This document shows positions 1 through 9,722 of a DNA stretch of 64,000 bases, piece by piece. This DNA comes from JAKFWI01 sp031399165. Its GTDB lineage: Bacteria > Pseudomonadota > Alphaproteobacteria > Caulobacterales > Aquidulcibacteraceae. Position 1 is the stretch's first letter; each line of letters begins with the position of its first letter. The stretch spans positions 78,322 to 142,321 of the forward strand of contig JANNOO010000027.1 of NCBI GenBank assembly GCA_031399165.1, written 5' to 3'. Below the pieces are notes generated by a model that had not been told where the DNA came from, searched no databases, and saw only the letters and a program-made list of their open reading frames with translations. A program made the position numbers and the translations under genes.

Positions 1-1002
1 TTGCTGATCACGCCGTGGAATTTTCCGGCGGCAATGGCCACGCGAAAGATCGCGCCCGCGCTTGCGGCGGGCTGCACCGTCGTCGTCAAGCCGGCGTCGG
101 CGACGCCTTTGACCATGCTTGCGCTGATACCCCTTCTTGAGGAGGCCGGGGCGCCCGCCGGCGTCGTCAACGTTGTGCCTTCGCGATCTTCGGGCAAGGT
201 GGTCTCGGCGATGCTCGCCGATCCGCGCGTTCGTGTCATATCGTTTACCGGCTCAACGCCGGTGGGACGGCTACTGTTGAAGGAGGCTGCGGCAAATGTC
301 GTCCGGCCGGCGATGGAGCTTGGCGGCAATGCGCCCTTCATCGTATTTGAAGACGCCGACCTGAACGCCGCGCTCGAAGGCGCCATGATTGCAAAAATGC
401 GCAACATGGGCGAAGCCTGCACCGCCGCGAATCGGTTCTACGTACACGAAGATCTAGCAGCCGAGTTCGCGTCGAAGATGGCCGAGCGCATGGCTGCGCT
501 CAAGGTCGGCAACGGGCTGGAAGAAGGCGTCGCTGTCGGCCCGCTGATTGATGCCGGTGCGCGCGACAAGGTCGCGGCGCTAGTCGACGACGCGATAAGC
601 AAGGGCGCAAAAGTCCTCACCGGGGGAAAACCGATGGCGGGTCCGGGCTATTTCTATCCGCCGACAGTGCTCACTGCTGTTCCCAAAGACGCCGATCTCG
701 TGCGCGAGGAAATTTTCGGTCCGGTCGCCGCGATCCAGACGTTCCGCACTGAAGACGAAGCCGTCGAGCAGGCCAATGACAGCGAGTATGGCCTGGCCTC
801 CTACGTCTTCACACGCGATCTAGCCCGCGGGCTGCGCGTCGCCGAACGGCTGGAAGCGGGAATGGTGGGCCTTAACCGCGGCATCGTTTCCGATCCGGCT
901 GCGCCCTTCGGCGGCGTGAAGCAAAGCGGTATCGGCCGCGAGGGCGGGCATGAAGGCGTGATGGAATTTCTCGAAACGCAATACGTATCGGTAAACTGGT
1001 AG
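1..1002 (+). CDS. gabD: NAD(P)-dependent aldehyde dehydrogenase, succinate-semialdehyde type (5' truncated)
   Basis: The window opens inside this gene; the first codon (TTG) is an internal Leu, and roughly the N-terminal 130-150 residues lie outside. In the visible 333 residues the ALDH hallmarks are in order: PWNFP with the oxyanion-hole Asn (5-9), the cofactor Lys in VVKPA (30), the NAD loop GSTPVG (84-89), the general base in MELGGN (Glu106), the nucleophile in GEACTAANR (Cys140), and EEIFGPV (236-242). The GPLID segment and the C-terminal SGIGREGGHEG are typical of GabD enzymes, which oxidise succinate semialdehyde to succinate. Family membership is certain. The exact substrate is inferred, and other semialdehyde dehydrogenases of this clade are possible. 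Confidence 0.85.
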   Translation: MLITPWNFPAAMATRKIAPALAAGCTVVVKPASATPLTMLALIPLLEEAGAPAGVVNVVPSRSSGKVVSAMLADPRVRVISFTGSTPVGRLLLKEAAANVVRPAMELGGNAPFIVFEDADLNAALEGAMIAKMRNMGEACTAANRFYVHEDLAAEFASKMAERMAALKVGNGLEEGVAVGPLIDAGARDKVAALVDDAISKGAKVLTGGKPMAGPGYFYPPTVLTAVPKDADLVREEIFGPVAAIQTFRTEDEAVEQANDSEYGLASYVFTRDLARGLRVAERLEAGMVGLNRGIVSDPAAPFGGVKQSGIGREGGHEGVMEFLETQYVSVNW

Positions 1003-1065
1003 AGCCTCGCGTTATGGACGTTCTCATGCCGCAACGCGGCTAAACGGGCGCGGCACAAATAACGT

Positions 1066-1152
1066 TGGTGCCCAGGAGAGGACTCGAACCTCCACGTCCT
1101 TGCGAACGCCAGCACCTGAAGCTGGTGCGTCTACCAATTCCGCCACCTGGGC
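1066..1152 (-). tRNA. tRNA-Leu (anticodon CAG)
   Basis: On the minus strand the sequence folds as a class II tRNA. The acceptor stem GCCCAGG pairs with CCTGGGC, the anticodon loop is TTCAGGT giving CAG, a long variable arm follows, and the T loop is GGTTCGAGTCC. The 3' CCA is encoded in the DNA (1066-1068). It lies between the aldehyde dehydrogenase and the DUF488 gene. Confidence 0.95.
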
Positions 1153-1257
1153 GCCGCCAGCTCTGCCAAGGCAAAACTGGGCGCGGGCGCCAGCATGTAT
1201 GGGAGGGCGCGCGCGCCGTCAATTGCGGGCGCCGGGGCGCGGGCCTATCTCCTGCCG

Positions 1258-1704
1258 ATGGCCAGAACGCTGTTGACCATCGGCTATGAGCGCCTGAGCC
1301 TGCCGGCGCTCGTCGAGGCGCTACAGGCGGCCAAGGTAAAAATGCTGATCGACGTGCGCGAATTGCCCAATTCGCGCCGGCCAGGCTTTTCCAAGCGCGT
1401 GCTGGCCTCGACGCTTGCCGAAGCGGGCATTGGCTACACGCACCTCAAGGCGCTTGGTACGCCGAAAGCGGGCCGCGAAGCGGGCAAGGCCAAGCGCATG
1501 GCCGAGTTCTGGGGCATCGTTGACGGCGCCCTGGCCCGGCCGGAGGCGCTGATGGCGATGGAACAGGCCGCCGAAATCGCCGGCAAGCAAACCGCCTGCC
1601 TGCTCTGCCTGGAACACGACCACACAATCTGCCACCGCAGCCGCGTGGCTGAGAGGCTGGCGGCGCGCGGGTTTGCCGTGCGCCATCTGGAGCCATCAGA
1701 CTAA
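1258..1704 (+). CDS. DUF488 family protein
   Basis: A 148-residue cytosolic protein matching DUF488: the N-terminal LTIGYE motif, IDVRELPNSRRPGFSK, the central YTHLKALGTPK, and the C-terminal cysteine/histidine segment LLCLEHDHTICHRS. The open frame extends upstream to 1195, but those 21 codons are not family-like, so the ATG at 1258 (MARTLLTIGYE) is preferred; no strong ribosome-binding site is visible. The family function is unknown; the conserved Cys-His residues hint at metal binding or catalysis. Its stop lies 3 bases from the stop of the convergent NDUFA9-like gene. Confidence 0.8.
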   Translation: MARTLLTIGYERLSLPALVEALQAAKVKMLIDVRELPNSRRPGFSKRVLASTLAEAGIGYTHLKALGTPKAGREAGKAKRMAEFWGIVDGALARPEALMAMEQAAEIAGKQTACLLCLEHDHTICHRSRVAERLAARGFAVRHLEPSD

Positions 1705-1707
1705 AGA

Positions 1708-2685
1708 CTAAGGCGCCGGCTTGGCCTGGAACTGCCCGTGGGAGCGGAAGCGCCAGAGGTAGGTTGGCACGATGGATTCGACGCTTTCGAGTTGCGTCAC
1801 GCCGAGATCGGCGATCGTGCCCACGCCGCCCTCGGCTTTCACCACATTGTCCTTGCGCAGCATGCCGACCTGATCGCCGGTGAGCGGCGGATCGGCAAAC
1901 GGGTGCAGCCTGAACAATGCATCCAGCAGCGAGCCCATCGGCTGCGCGATGAACAGCGGCAGCGGCAAAAGCAGCCGCGAGCGGTCGATCGTTTTCAGGA
2001 TGTATTGCAGCAATTCCTTGAAGGAGTAGACGCGCGGGCCGCCAAGCTCGAACACGCGGCCACGCGCGGCGCGATCATCGAGCGCGTTGGCGATGGCTTC
2101 AGCGACATTGCCGACATACACTGGCTGGAACTTCGTTTTGCCAAAACCCAGCAGCGGCAACATCGGCATGAATCTCGCCATATCGGCAAAGCGATTGAAG
2201 AAATCATCCTCCGGCCCAAAGATGATCGAGGGGCGCACGACCACCGCCGACGGGATCGACGTGCGCACGGCTTCTTCGGCGTCAAATTTCGTGCGGCCAT
2301 AGCGCGATGGCGATTTTGCCGCGGCGCCGATCGCCGAGACCTGCACGAAGCGATCGATCTCGCGGTCATCTGCCTTTGCCGCGATCGTAGCGGCGCCTTC
2401 GGCGTGGACGTTGAAGAAGGTCTGCTTGCCCTTCTCGCTCAGCAGGCCGACCAGATTGACGACGCCATTGGCCCCATCAAGCGCCGCCTCGATGCTTGCA
2501 GGAAAACGCAGATTAGCCTGCATCAGCTGGATCTGGCCGACATCGCCAAGCAGTCGAATATCCTGACCGAGATGCGGCCGGCGCATCGGCACGCGCACGC
2601 GCTTACCGCGCTTGCACAATTCTCGCACCACATAGCGCCCGACAAAGCCGGAGCCGCCAAACACGACGATCAGATCGCCAGCCAT
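1708..2685 (-). CDS. Complex I NDUFA9 subunit family protein (SDR-type NAD-binding)
   Basis: Atypical short-chain dehydrogenase/epimerase fold. The N-terminal dinucleotide-binding glycine motif is VVFGGSGFVG, and QANLRFPAS, VNLVGLL and the active-site-like YGRTKFDAE follow. Length (about 325 residues) and motifs match the bacterial homologues of the mitochondrial complex I accessory subunit NDUFA9, common in Alphaproteobacteria. The ATG at 2685 has AGGAGA 8 bases upstream and is preferred over the TTG three bases before it. It lies downstream of uppP on the same strand. Its role may be cofactor binding linked to NADH dehydrogenase; catalytic activity is not established. Confidence 0.85.
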   Translation of the reverse strand: MAGDLIVVFGGSGFVGRYVVRELCKRGKRVRVPMRRPHLGQDIRLLGDVGQIQLMQANLRFPASIEAALDGANGVVNLVGLLSEKGKQTFFNVHAEGAATIAAKADDREIDRFVQVSAIGAAAKSPSRYGRTKFDAEEAVRTSIPSAVVVRPSIIFGPEDDFFNRFADMARFMPMLPLLGFGKTKFQPVYVGNVAEAIANALDDRAARGRVFELGGPRVYSFKELLQYILKTIDRSRLLLPLPLFIAQPMGSLLDALFRLHPFADPPLTGDQVGMLRKDNVVKAEGGVGTIADLGVTQLESVESIVPTYLWRFRSHGQFQAKPAP

Positions 2686-2739
2686 CAACCTATTCTCCTG
2701 AGCGTGGGTATGGCGCGCTGCCCAACAACGGGCAAGACG

Positions 2740-3558
2740 CTAGAGCCAGCCCATCGTAGCCGCTCCTAGCAGGCATACGCCCAGACCGATCCGGTAGATC
2801 GCGAACGAGGTAAATCCGGACCGGCCGATGAACGCCACGAACGGCTTGACCACTACCAGCGCCGCCAGGAAGGCCATGACGAAGCCCACACCAATCTCGG
2901 CGATCCGTTCGTTTGCGATGCCCCCGCCTGCTTCGAGCAACCCCCTCAGGTCGTACGCGAACGCCGCGACCATGGTGGGCATGGCGAGGAAGAATGAGAA
3001 TTCCGCCGCCGCCTTGCGGTCCAGCCCCATCAGCAGGCCGCCATAAATCGTGGAGCCGGAGCGCGACACGCCGGGGATAAGCGCCAGCACCTGGATCACG
3101 CCGATACCGAGCGCCCGCAGCGGCGGCGTGAGCTGCGCGTCCGTGATTGTCCCCTTCGTCGCGATCCGCTCCACAATGAGCATGACGACCCCGCCGATCA
3201 GCAGCGCCCAGGCGACCACCGTCAGGCTTTCGTAGAGCACGGTCTTGACGAAATCGGCAAAGAACAACCCGGCGATCATCGCCGGAATAAAGGCCAGGAT
3301 AATCGCCAGCGCGAACTGGCGGGCCTCGAGCTTGGTCGGCAGGCCAAGGATCGCGTCGATAATCTTGGCCCGGTAGAGCCACATGACCGCCAGGATGGAG
3401 CCTAGCTGGATCATGACGGTGAAGACGCCGCCCGGATCTTCGAACCCGAGCACTTCCTGGCCGATCAAAAGATGCGCGGTGGACGAGACGGGGAGGAATT
3501 CCGTTAGCCCCTGGATAATTCCCAGAAGCGCGGCTTTGAGCAGAATGACTAAATCCAT
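2740..3558 (-). CDS. uppP: Undecaprenyl-diphosphate phosphatase
   Basis: Polytopic inner-membrane enzyme (272 residues) that dephosphorylates undecaprenyl pyrophosphate to recycle the lipid carrier for peptidoglycan and other envelope polymers. The BacA/UppP signatures are present: GIIQGLTEFLPVSSTAHL near the N-terminus (residues 14-31, with the catalytic Glu and the SS-H motif) and the second active-site motif PGVSRSGSTI near the middle. Start MDLVILLKAALLG at 3558. It is transcribed divergently from gltD, with a 150-base intergenic region that contains an inverted repeat. Confidence 0.95.
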   Translation of the reverse strand: MDLVILLKAALLGIIQGLTEFLPVSSTAHLLIGQEVLGFEDPGGVFTVMIQLGSILAVMWLYRAKIIDAILGLPTKLEARQFALAIILAFIPAMIAGLFFADFVKTVLYESLTVVAWALLIGGVVMLIVERIATKGTITDAQLTPPLRALGIGVIQVLALIPGVSRSGSTIYGGLLMGLDRKAAAEFSFFLAMPTMVAAFAYDLRGLLEAGGGIANERIAEIGVGFVMAFLAALVVVKPFVAFIGRSGFTSFAIYRIGLGVCLLGAATMGWL

Positions 3559-3594
3559 GGCGGCAGCACACTGAACTGCGCCGCCTCTGCCGAA

Positions 3595-3626
3595 AAGACA
3601 GGCATATAGGTAAGTGTTACTGTCTT
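3595..3626. promoter_or_regulatory. Inverted repeat between uppP and gltD
   Basis: Perfect 7-base arms AAGACAG (3595-3601) and CTGTCTT (3620-3626) are separated by 18 AT-rich bases, in the divergent uppP/gltD intergenic region. It could be a regulator site for either gene; no known operator was recognised. Confidence 0.3.
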
Positions 3627-3642
3627 AAATGGCATTTTTACC

Positions 3643-3671
3643 TTGCGCATCTACAATCACTTCTTCATAAG
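3643..3671 (+). promoter_or_regulatory. Possible sigma-70-type promoter of gltDB
   Basis: TTGCGC (3643-3648), a 17-base spacer and CATAAG (3666-3671) resemble -35/-10 boxes about 37 bases before the gltD start. The match to consensus is partial, so this is weak. Confidence 0.25.
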
Positions 3672-3708
3672 CGAAATATATCAGTGATTTTCTCGGAGTA
3701 TCGCTCTC

Positions 3709-5157
3709 GTGTCTGAACGTATGCTCCGGTTCGTCTCGCTTGATCAGCACGGCCCAAAGAAGCGCAAAGCCTCTGATCGTAAAGCAGATTTTCACGAAAT
3801 CTACGCGGACTTTATACACGCCAAGGCGGCGGAACAGGCTTCTCGATGCTCGCAGTGCGGCGTGCCGTTCTGTCAGTCTCACTGTCCTTTACAGAACAAT
3901 ATACCGGATTGGCTAAAGCTGACTGCTGAAGGTCGGCTGGAAGAAGCCTATCTGGTTTCGGCGGCGACCAATTCGATGCCCGAAATCTGCGGCCGCATCT
4001 GCCCGCAGGATCGCCTCTGCGAAGGCAATTGCGTTATAGAACAATCGGGCCACGGCACGGTCACGATCGGCTCAGTCGAGCGCTACATTACCGAAACTGC
4101 CTTCCGTAACGGCTGGGTGGCGCCAATTCGCCCACCACGCGAGCGCAAAGAGAGCGTCGGCATTATCGGCGCCGGCCCCGGCGGCATGGCCGCCGCCGAT
4201 ATACTGCGCATGAAGGGCTACAAGGTCACGATCTATGATCGCTATGACCGCGTCGGCGGCCTGCTGATCTACGGCATCCCGAATTTCAAACTCGAGAAAG
4301 AGGTCGTCACCCGCCGCGCCGATCGGCTGGTCGAAGGCGGCGTTCAATTCGTGCTGAACTGCGACATCGGCAAGGACATCAGCTTCGACGATCTGCGCGC
4401 CAAGCATGACGCCGTTCTGATCGCGACGGGCGTTTATCGCGCCAAGGAGCTGAGCACCCCCAATTCCGCCGCCAACGGCGTGGTCGCCGCACTCGACTAT
4501 CTGATCGCCTCCAACAAGACCGGCCTCGGCGACAAGATTGCGGAATTTGAATCCGGCGCGCTAAACGCGGCGGGCAAACGCGTGGTGGTCATCGGCGGCG
4601 GCGACACGGCGATGGATTGCGTGCGCACCGCCGTCCGCCAGGGCGCCAAAAGCGTGACGTGCCTCTACCGGCGCGACAAAGCCAACATGCCCGGCTCGCA
4701 GCGCGAGGTGATGAACGCCGAGGAAGAAGGCGTGAAGTTCGACTGGCTCGCCGCACCGAAAGCAATCAAAGGCGATGCGAAGAAGGCCAAGGGCGTGCGC
4801 GCCGCGCGTATGCGGCTTGGCCGGCCAGACGCATCCGGCCGCCAGGCGCCTGAAGATTCCGGCCAGGACTACGATGTGCCCGGCGATCTGATCGTCAAGG
4901 CGCTCGGCTTCGATGCGGAGGATCTCCCGCAAGCATGGGACACGCCGCTGAAAACCACGCGCTTCGGCACCGTGCGCGTCGATGGCCGTATGCAAACAAA
5001 TTTGCCCGGCGTGTTTGCGGCCGGAGACATCGTGCGCGGCGCCTCTCTCGTGGTGTGGGCGATCAAGGACGGCCGCGACGCCGCCGAGGCGATACACACC
5101 TTTTTGAAAGATCGCGCCGTAGGCCGCATGGCCGCGACGCAAGTGGCGGCGGAGTAA
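3709..5157 (+). CDS. gltD: Glutamate synthase (NADPH) small subunit
   Basis: Beta subunit of NADPH-dependent GOGAT, feeding electrons from NADPH through FAD and Fe-S clusters to GltB for ammonia assimilation. The 482 residues show the N-terminal cluster cysteines 47, 50, 55 and 59, a second Cys group in CGRICPQDRLCEGNC (94-108), the FAD motif GAGPGG (154-159) and the NADPH motif GGGDT (296-300), with a C-terminal FAD closing segment AAGDIVRG. The GTG start at 3709 has GGAG 10 bases upstream; an in-frame ATG four codons later is the alternative. It is followed after 6 bases by gltB, a typical co-transcribed pair. Confidence 0.95.
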   Translation: MSERMLRFVSLDQHGPKKRKASDRKADFHEIYADFIHAKAAEQASRCSQCGVPFCQSHCPLQNNIPDWLKLTAEGRLEEAYLVSAATNSMPEICGRICPQDRLCEGNCVIEQSGHGTVTIGSVERYITETAFRNGWVAPIRPPRERKESVGIIGAGPGGMAAADILRMKGYKVTIYDRYDRVGGLLIYGIPNFKLEKEVVTRRADRLVEGGVQFVLNCDIGKDISFDDLRAKHDAVLIATGVYRAKELSTPNSAANGVVAALDYLIASNKTGLGDKIAEFESGALNAAGKRVVVIGGGDTAMDCVRTAVRQGAKSVTCLYRRDKANMPGSQREVMNAEEEGVKFDWLAAPKAIKGDAKKAKGVRAARMRLGRPDASGRQAPEDSGQDYDVPGDLIVKALGFDAEDLPQAWDTPLKTTRFGTVRVDGRMQTNLPGVFAAGDIVRGASLVVWAIKDGRDAAEAIHTFLKDRAVGRMAATQVAAE

Positions 5158-5163
5158 CCGCGC

Positions 5164-8100
5164 ATGACCGACGCCGAACGCGAAATCGCACGCATGCAGA
5201 CTGAGCGCGCGCGGCTCGACCGCGACGGCCTTTACCGCATCGCCGACGAGCGCGACGCATGCGGCGTCGGCCTGATCGCGGCGATTGATGGCCAGGCGCG
5301 GCGCGATGTCGTGACCATGGCGATCCGCGCGCTGAAATCCTTGTGGCACCGCGGCGCCGTCGATGCTGACGGCAAGACCGGCGACGGCGCGGGCATCATG
5401 ATTGATGTGCCGCAGGATCTCTTCCACGACGTCGTGCGCCGCACCGGCCACACACCCTCGCCGGCGCCGGTGTGCGTCGGGCAGGTGTTCCTGCCGCGCA
5501 CCGATTTTGCTGGGCAGGAAGTGGCGCGCGGCATCGTCGAATCCGAAATCCTGCGCGCTGGCTTTTATATCTACGGCTGGCGCCAGGTGCCGGTGGATGT
5601 GACGCTGATCGGCGCCAAGGCCGCCGCCACCCGCCCGGAAATCGAGCAGGTTCTGTTCCACGATCCGCTCGCGCGCGATTCTGAAGCGCTGGAGCGCGCG
5701 CTGTTCATCTGCCGCCGGCGGATCGAAAACCGTGCGATCGCGGCGAACCTTTCAGATTTCTACATCTGCTCCCTGTCGACACGGACGCTGATCTACAAGG
5801 GCATGTTTCTCGCCGAGCAGATCGACGAGTTCTATCCCGACTTGAAAGACGAGCGGTTTATCTCCGCGGTCGCGATCTATCACCAGCGCTATTCGACCAA
5901 CACGTTCCCGCAATGGCGCCTGGCGCAACCTTTCCGCATGCTCGCCCATAACGGCGAAATCAACACGTTGAAGGGCAACACAAATTGGATGAAGAGCCAC
6001 GAAATCCGCATGGCGTCCGATGCGTTCGGTGCCGCGCAGGAGGACGCCAAGCCGATCATTCAGCCGGGCGGCTCCGATTCCGCCGCGCTCGACAATGTGT
6101 TTGAAGTCCTGGTGCGCGCGGGCCGCACGGCGCCGATGGCCAAGACGCTGCTCGTGCCGGAGGCTTGGGCCAAAAGCAACACGATGAAGAGTGCGCACCG
6201 CGCGCTCTACGCCTATTCCAACGCCGTGATGGAGCCGTGGGACGGCCCCGCCGCGCTGGCGATGTTCGATGGCCGCTGGGCGGTCGCGGGTATGGATCGC
6301 AACGGCCTCAGGCCCCTGCGTTATGCGCTGACGCACGACAATCTCGTTGTCGTCGGTTCGGAAACCGGCATGTGCGCGCTGGACGACGATCGCGTGATCC
6401 GCCGCGGACGCGTCGGCGCCGGACGCATGATCGCCGTCGATACCGCCGAAGGCCGGTTCTACGATCACGACGAAATCGTCGATCAGCTCGCCGCATCGCA
6501 TCCGTATGAAAGCTGGCTCGAGCACGTCGTTGAACTCGACAGCCACATCAAAGGCGCCGAGCCGCGGCTTTATCCGGGCCGTGCGGAATTACTGCGCAGG
6601 CAGTACGCCGCCGGCATGACGCTGGAAGATGTCGAGCTCATCCTCCCGCCTATGATCGAAGAAGCCAAGGAAGCCGTTGGCAGCATGGGCGACGACGCGC
6701 CGCTGGCCGTGCTGTCCGACCGCTACCGCCCGCTATCGCACTATTTCCGGCAGAATTTCTCGCAGGTCACGAACCCGCCAATCGATCCGCTGCGCGAAGA
6801 CCGGGTGATGAGCCTGACCACGCGGTTCAAGAACCTCGGCAACATCCTGGCGCAGGACGAAACACAGGCGAACGTCTACGCGCTCGCCAGCCCGATCCTG
6901 ACCAATGGCATGTACGACCGCATGGTCTCCGAACTGGGCGATGCGGTGGCGGTGATCGATTGCACGTTCGACGCCCCGCCTCGTCCGGAGGAAGCCGGCC
7001 CCTTTCTGCGGGCCGCGATCGACCGCATCCGCGCCGAAGCCGAAACCGCGGTTCTGTCCGGCCGCAGCCACATCGTGCTGACAGACGAAAACCAAAGCCC
7101 TGCCCGTGTCGCCGCGCCGATCATCCTCGTGACCGGCGGCGTTCACGCGCATCTGGTGGCGCGCGGACTGCGCTCTTATTGTTCCATCAGCGTGCGCAGC
7201 GCCGAGTGCCTGGATACGCATTACTTCGCGGTGCTGATCGGCGTCGGCGCAACCACGGTGAACGCCTATCTGGCCTGCGATACGATCGCCGACCGCGTGA
7301 CGCGCGGGCTTGCCGGACAGATCTCCGTCGAGCAGGCGACACAGAACTACAAGAAGGCGATCGAGGCCGGCCTTCTGAAAATCATGTCGAAGATGGGCAT
7401 CGCGGTGATCTCGTCCTATCGCGGCGGGCTGAACTTCGAGGCGATCGGGCTTTCGCGCTCGCTGTGCGATGAATTCTTCCCCGGCCTCACCAGCCGCATC
7501 TCCGGCCTTGGCCTGTGGGGCGTGGCGCAGGAAGCAGCGGAACTGCACGCCAAGGCGTATGACGAGCAGGTGATCGCGCTGCCGATGGGCGGACTATATC
7601 GCTACCGCGCCAGCGGCGAACGCCACGCGTTCGAAGCCGGCTCCATCCACCAATTGCAAAAGGCCGTCACCACTGGCTCCTACGAGGCCTACAAGGTCTA
7701 TTCCGATCGCGTGCGCGAACGCCGTCACAAAGAGCCGATCCAGCTTCGCGACCTTCTGGAAATCCGCGAAGGCTCGCGCGCCATACTGCCGATCGAGGAG
7801 ATCGAAAGCCTCAACGAGATCCGCAAGCGTTTCGTGACGCCCGGCATGAGCCTGGGCGCGCTGAGCCCCGAGGCGCATGGCACGCTCAACATCGCCATGA
7901 ACCGGATCGGCGCGAAATCTGTTTCCGGCGAGGGCGGCGAAGACCGCGCGCGCTATACGCCGCTGCCCAATGGCGACAACCCCAATTCCGGCGTGAAGCA
8001 AATCGCGTCAGGCCGCTTCGGCGTGAACGCGGAATATCTGAACCAGTGCCGCGAGATCGAGATCAAGGTCGCGCAAGGCGCCAAGCCCGGCGAAGGCGGG

Positions 8101-9711
8101 CAGCTTCCCGGCTTCAAGGTGACGGAAATGATTGCGCGCCTGCGTCACGCCACGCCCGGCGTGATGCTGATCAGCCCTCCACCGCACCACGACATCTACT
8201 CGATCGAAGACCTCGCCCAGCTGATCTACGATCTGAAGCAGATCAATCCGGAAGCGAAAGTCTGCGTAAAGCTGGTTTCGCAATCGGGCGTCGGCACGGT
8301 CGCGGCGGGCGTTGCGAAGGCGAAGGCGGACGTGATCCTGATCGCCGGCCATGTCGGCGGCACGGGCGCCAGTCCGCAAACCTCGATCAAATATGGCGGC
8401 GCGCCCTGGGAAATGGGCCTGGCCGAAACCCACCAGGTGCTGACGCTAAACAATCTGCGTCATCACGTGACGCTGCGCACCGATGGCGGCCTGCGCACCG
8501 GCCGGGACATTGTCGTCGCGGCGATCCTTGGCGCGGAAGAATTCGGCATCGGCACGGCGTCGCTGGTGGCGATGGGCTGCATCATGGTGCGCCAGTGCCA
8601 TTCGAACACCTGCCCCGTCGGCGTATGCACGCAAAACGAAGACCTGCGCGGCCGCTTCACCGGCAAGCCAGAGCACGTGATCAATCTGATGACCTTCATC
8701 GCCGAAGAAGTGCGCGAGCTTCTGGCGCTGCTTGGCTATCGTTCATTGCGGGACATTATCGGCAAGACCGAATTGCTCGAACAGGTCAGCCGCGGCGCCC
8801 AGCATCTGGACGATCTCGACCTCAACCCGCTGCTCGTGCGGGTGGATAGCGATTATCCGCCCTATCGGGCAAATCCCGCGCGCATTGAAGTGCCCGACAC
8901 GCTCGACGCGCAGATTATCCGCGATGCTTCGGCGTTCTTCTCGCGCCAGGAAAAGATGCAACTGTCTTACACGGTGCGGAACACGCAGCGCGCGATCGGC
9001 GCGCGCGCCTCTTCGCTGATCGTGCGCCAGTGGGGCATGGGTTCGCTGCCGGAAGGACGCCTCACGGTGCAATTGCGCGGCTCGGCCGGCCAATCGCTGG
9101 GCGCGTTCCTGGTGAAGGGCATCACCATCGAAGTGATCGGCGATTCCAACGATTATGTCGGCAAGGGTCTATCCGGCGGACTGATCTCACTGCGCCCCAC
9201 CGCGCAGTTCGAAAGCTCCGCCGAAGAAAACTCGATCATCGGCAACACCTGCCTTTACGGCGCCACGGCAGGCAAACTCTTCGCCGCCGGACAGGCGGGC
9301 GAGCGTTTCGCGGTGCGCAATTCCGGTGCGGAAACAGTGGTCGAAGGCGTCGGCGCCAATGGCTGCGAATACATGACCGGCGGCATGGCTGTGATCCTCG
9401 GCCCGGTGGGCGACAATTTCGGCGCCGGCATGACCGGCGGCATGGCGTTCGTCTACGATCCGGGCGAGCGGTTTGAAAAAATGGTCAACGCCGACACCGT
9501 GATCTGGCAGCGCCTTGGCTCGCGGCATTGGGAAAAACGCCTGCATGCGCTGATCGAAGAGCACTTCGAGCGCACCGGCTCGCAGCGCGCCCGCGCAATT
9601 CTGGATGACTGGACGGAATCGCTATCGCTGTTCTGGCAGGTCTGCCCAAAAGAAATGATGACGCGGCTCGAATTTGCGCTGACCGAAAGCGAAGCGGCGG
9701 CGAGTATGTAG
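5164..9711 (+). CDS. gltB: Glutamate synthase (NADPH) large subunit
   Basis: Alpha subunit of GOGAT (1515 residues, full length). The class II glutaminase domain is N-terminal, with the nucleophile predicted as Cys33 (DACGVGL) after removal of a 32-residue propeptide. Domains then follow in order: the central domain, the FMN-binding synthase barrel (about residues 850-1220, with SGEGGED, GQLPGFK and GHVGGTGASP), the 3Fe-4S cysteines in MVRQCHSNTCPVGVC (about 1139-1155), and the C-terminal GXGXG beta-helix. It converts glutamine plus 2-oxoglutarate to two glutamates using electrons from GltD. Stop-to-start spacing from gltD is 6 bases. Confidence 0.97.
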   Translation: MTDAEREIARMQTERARLDRDGLYRIADERDACGVGLIAAIDGQARRDVVTMAIRALKSLWHRGAVDADGKTGDGAGIMIDVPQDLFHDVVRRTGHTPSPAPVCVGQVFLPRTDFAGQEVARGIVESEILRAGFYIYGWRQVPVDVTLIGAKAAATRPEIEQVLFHDPLARDSEALERALFICRRRIENRAIAANLSDFYICSLSTRTLIYKGMFLAEQIDEFYPDLKDERFISAVAIYHQRYSTNTFPQWRLAQPFRMLAHNGEINTLKGNTNWMKSHEIRMASDAFGAAQEDAKPIIQPGGSDSAALDNVFEVLVRAGRTAPMAKTLLVPEAWAKSNTMKSAHRALYAYSNAVMEPWDGPAALAMFDGRWAVAGMDRNGLRPLRYALTHDNLVVVGSETGMCALDDDRVIRRGRVGAGRMIAVDTAEGRFYDHDEIVDQLAASHPYESWLEHVVELDSHIKGAEPRLYPGRAELLRRQYAAGMTLEDVELILPPMIEEAKEAVGSMGDDAPLAVLSDRYRPLSHYFRQNFSQVTNPPIDPLREDRVMSLTTRFKNLGNILAQDETQANVYALASPILTNGMYDRMVSELGDAVAVIDCTFDAPPRPEEAGPFLRAAIDRIRAEAETAVLSGRSHIVLTDENQSPARVAAPIILVTGGVHAHLVARGLRSYCSISVRSAECLDTHYFAVLIGVGATTVNAYLACDTIADRVTRGLAGQISVEQATQNYKKAIEAGLLKIMSKMGIAVISSYRGGLNFEAIGLSRSLCDEFFPGLTSRISGLGLWGVAQEAAELHAKAYDEQVIALPMGGLYRYRASGERHAFEAGSIHQLQKAVTTGSYEAYKVYSDRVRERRHKEPIQLRDLLEIREGSRAILPIEEIESLNEIRKRFVTPGMSLGALSPEAHGTLNIAMNRIGAKSVSGEGGEDRARYTPLPNGDNPNSGVKQIASGRFGVNAEYLNQCREIEIKVAQGAKPGEGGQLPGFKVTEMIARLRHATPGVMLISPPPHHDIYSIEDLAQLIYDLKQINPEAKVCVKLVSQSGVGTVAAGVAKAKADVILIAGHVGGTGASPQTSIKYGGAPWEMGLAETHQVLTLNNLRHHVTLRTDGGLRTGRDIVVAAILGAEEFGIGTASLVAMGCIMVRQCHSNTCPVGVCTQNEDLRGRFTGKPEHVINLMTFIAEEVRELLALLGYRSLRDIIGKTELLEQVSRGAQHLDDLDLNPLLVRVDSDYPPYRANPARIEVPDTLDAQIIRDASAFFSRQEKMQLSYTVRNTQRAIGARASSLIVRQWGMGSLPEGRLTVQLRGSAGQSLGAFLVKGITIEVIGDSNDYVGKGLSGGLISLRPTAQFESSAEENSIIGNTCLYGATAGKLFAAGQAGERFAVRNSGAETVVEGVGANGCEYMTGGMAVILGPVGDNFGAGMTGGMAFVYDPGERFEKMVNADTVIWQRLGSRHWEKRLHALIEEHFERTGSQRARAILDDWTESLSLFWQVCPKEMMTRLEFALTESEAAASM

Positions 9712-9722
9712 GCGCCAGCGGG

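Noticed and set aside
1738..2769. 343-codon plus-strand open frame opposite the NDUFA9-like gene
   Set aside because: Antisense shadow in GC-rich DNA; the minus-strand frame has clear family motifs, this one does not.
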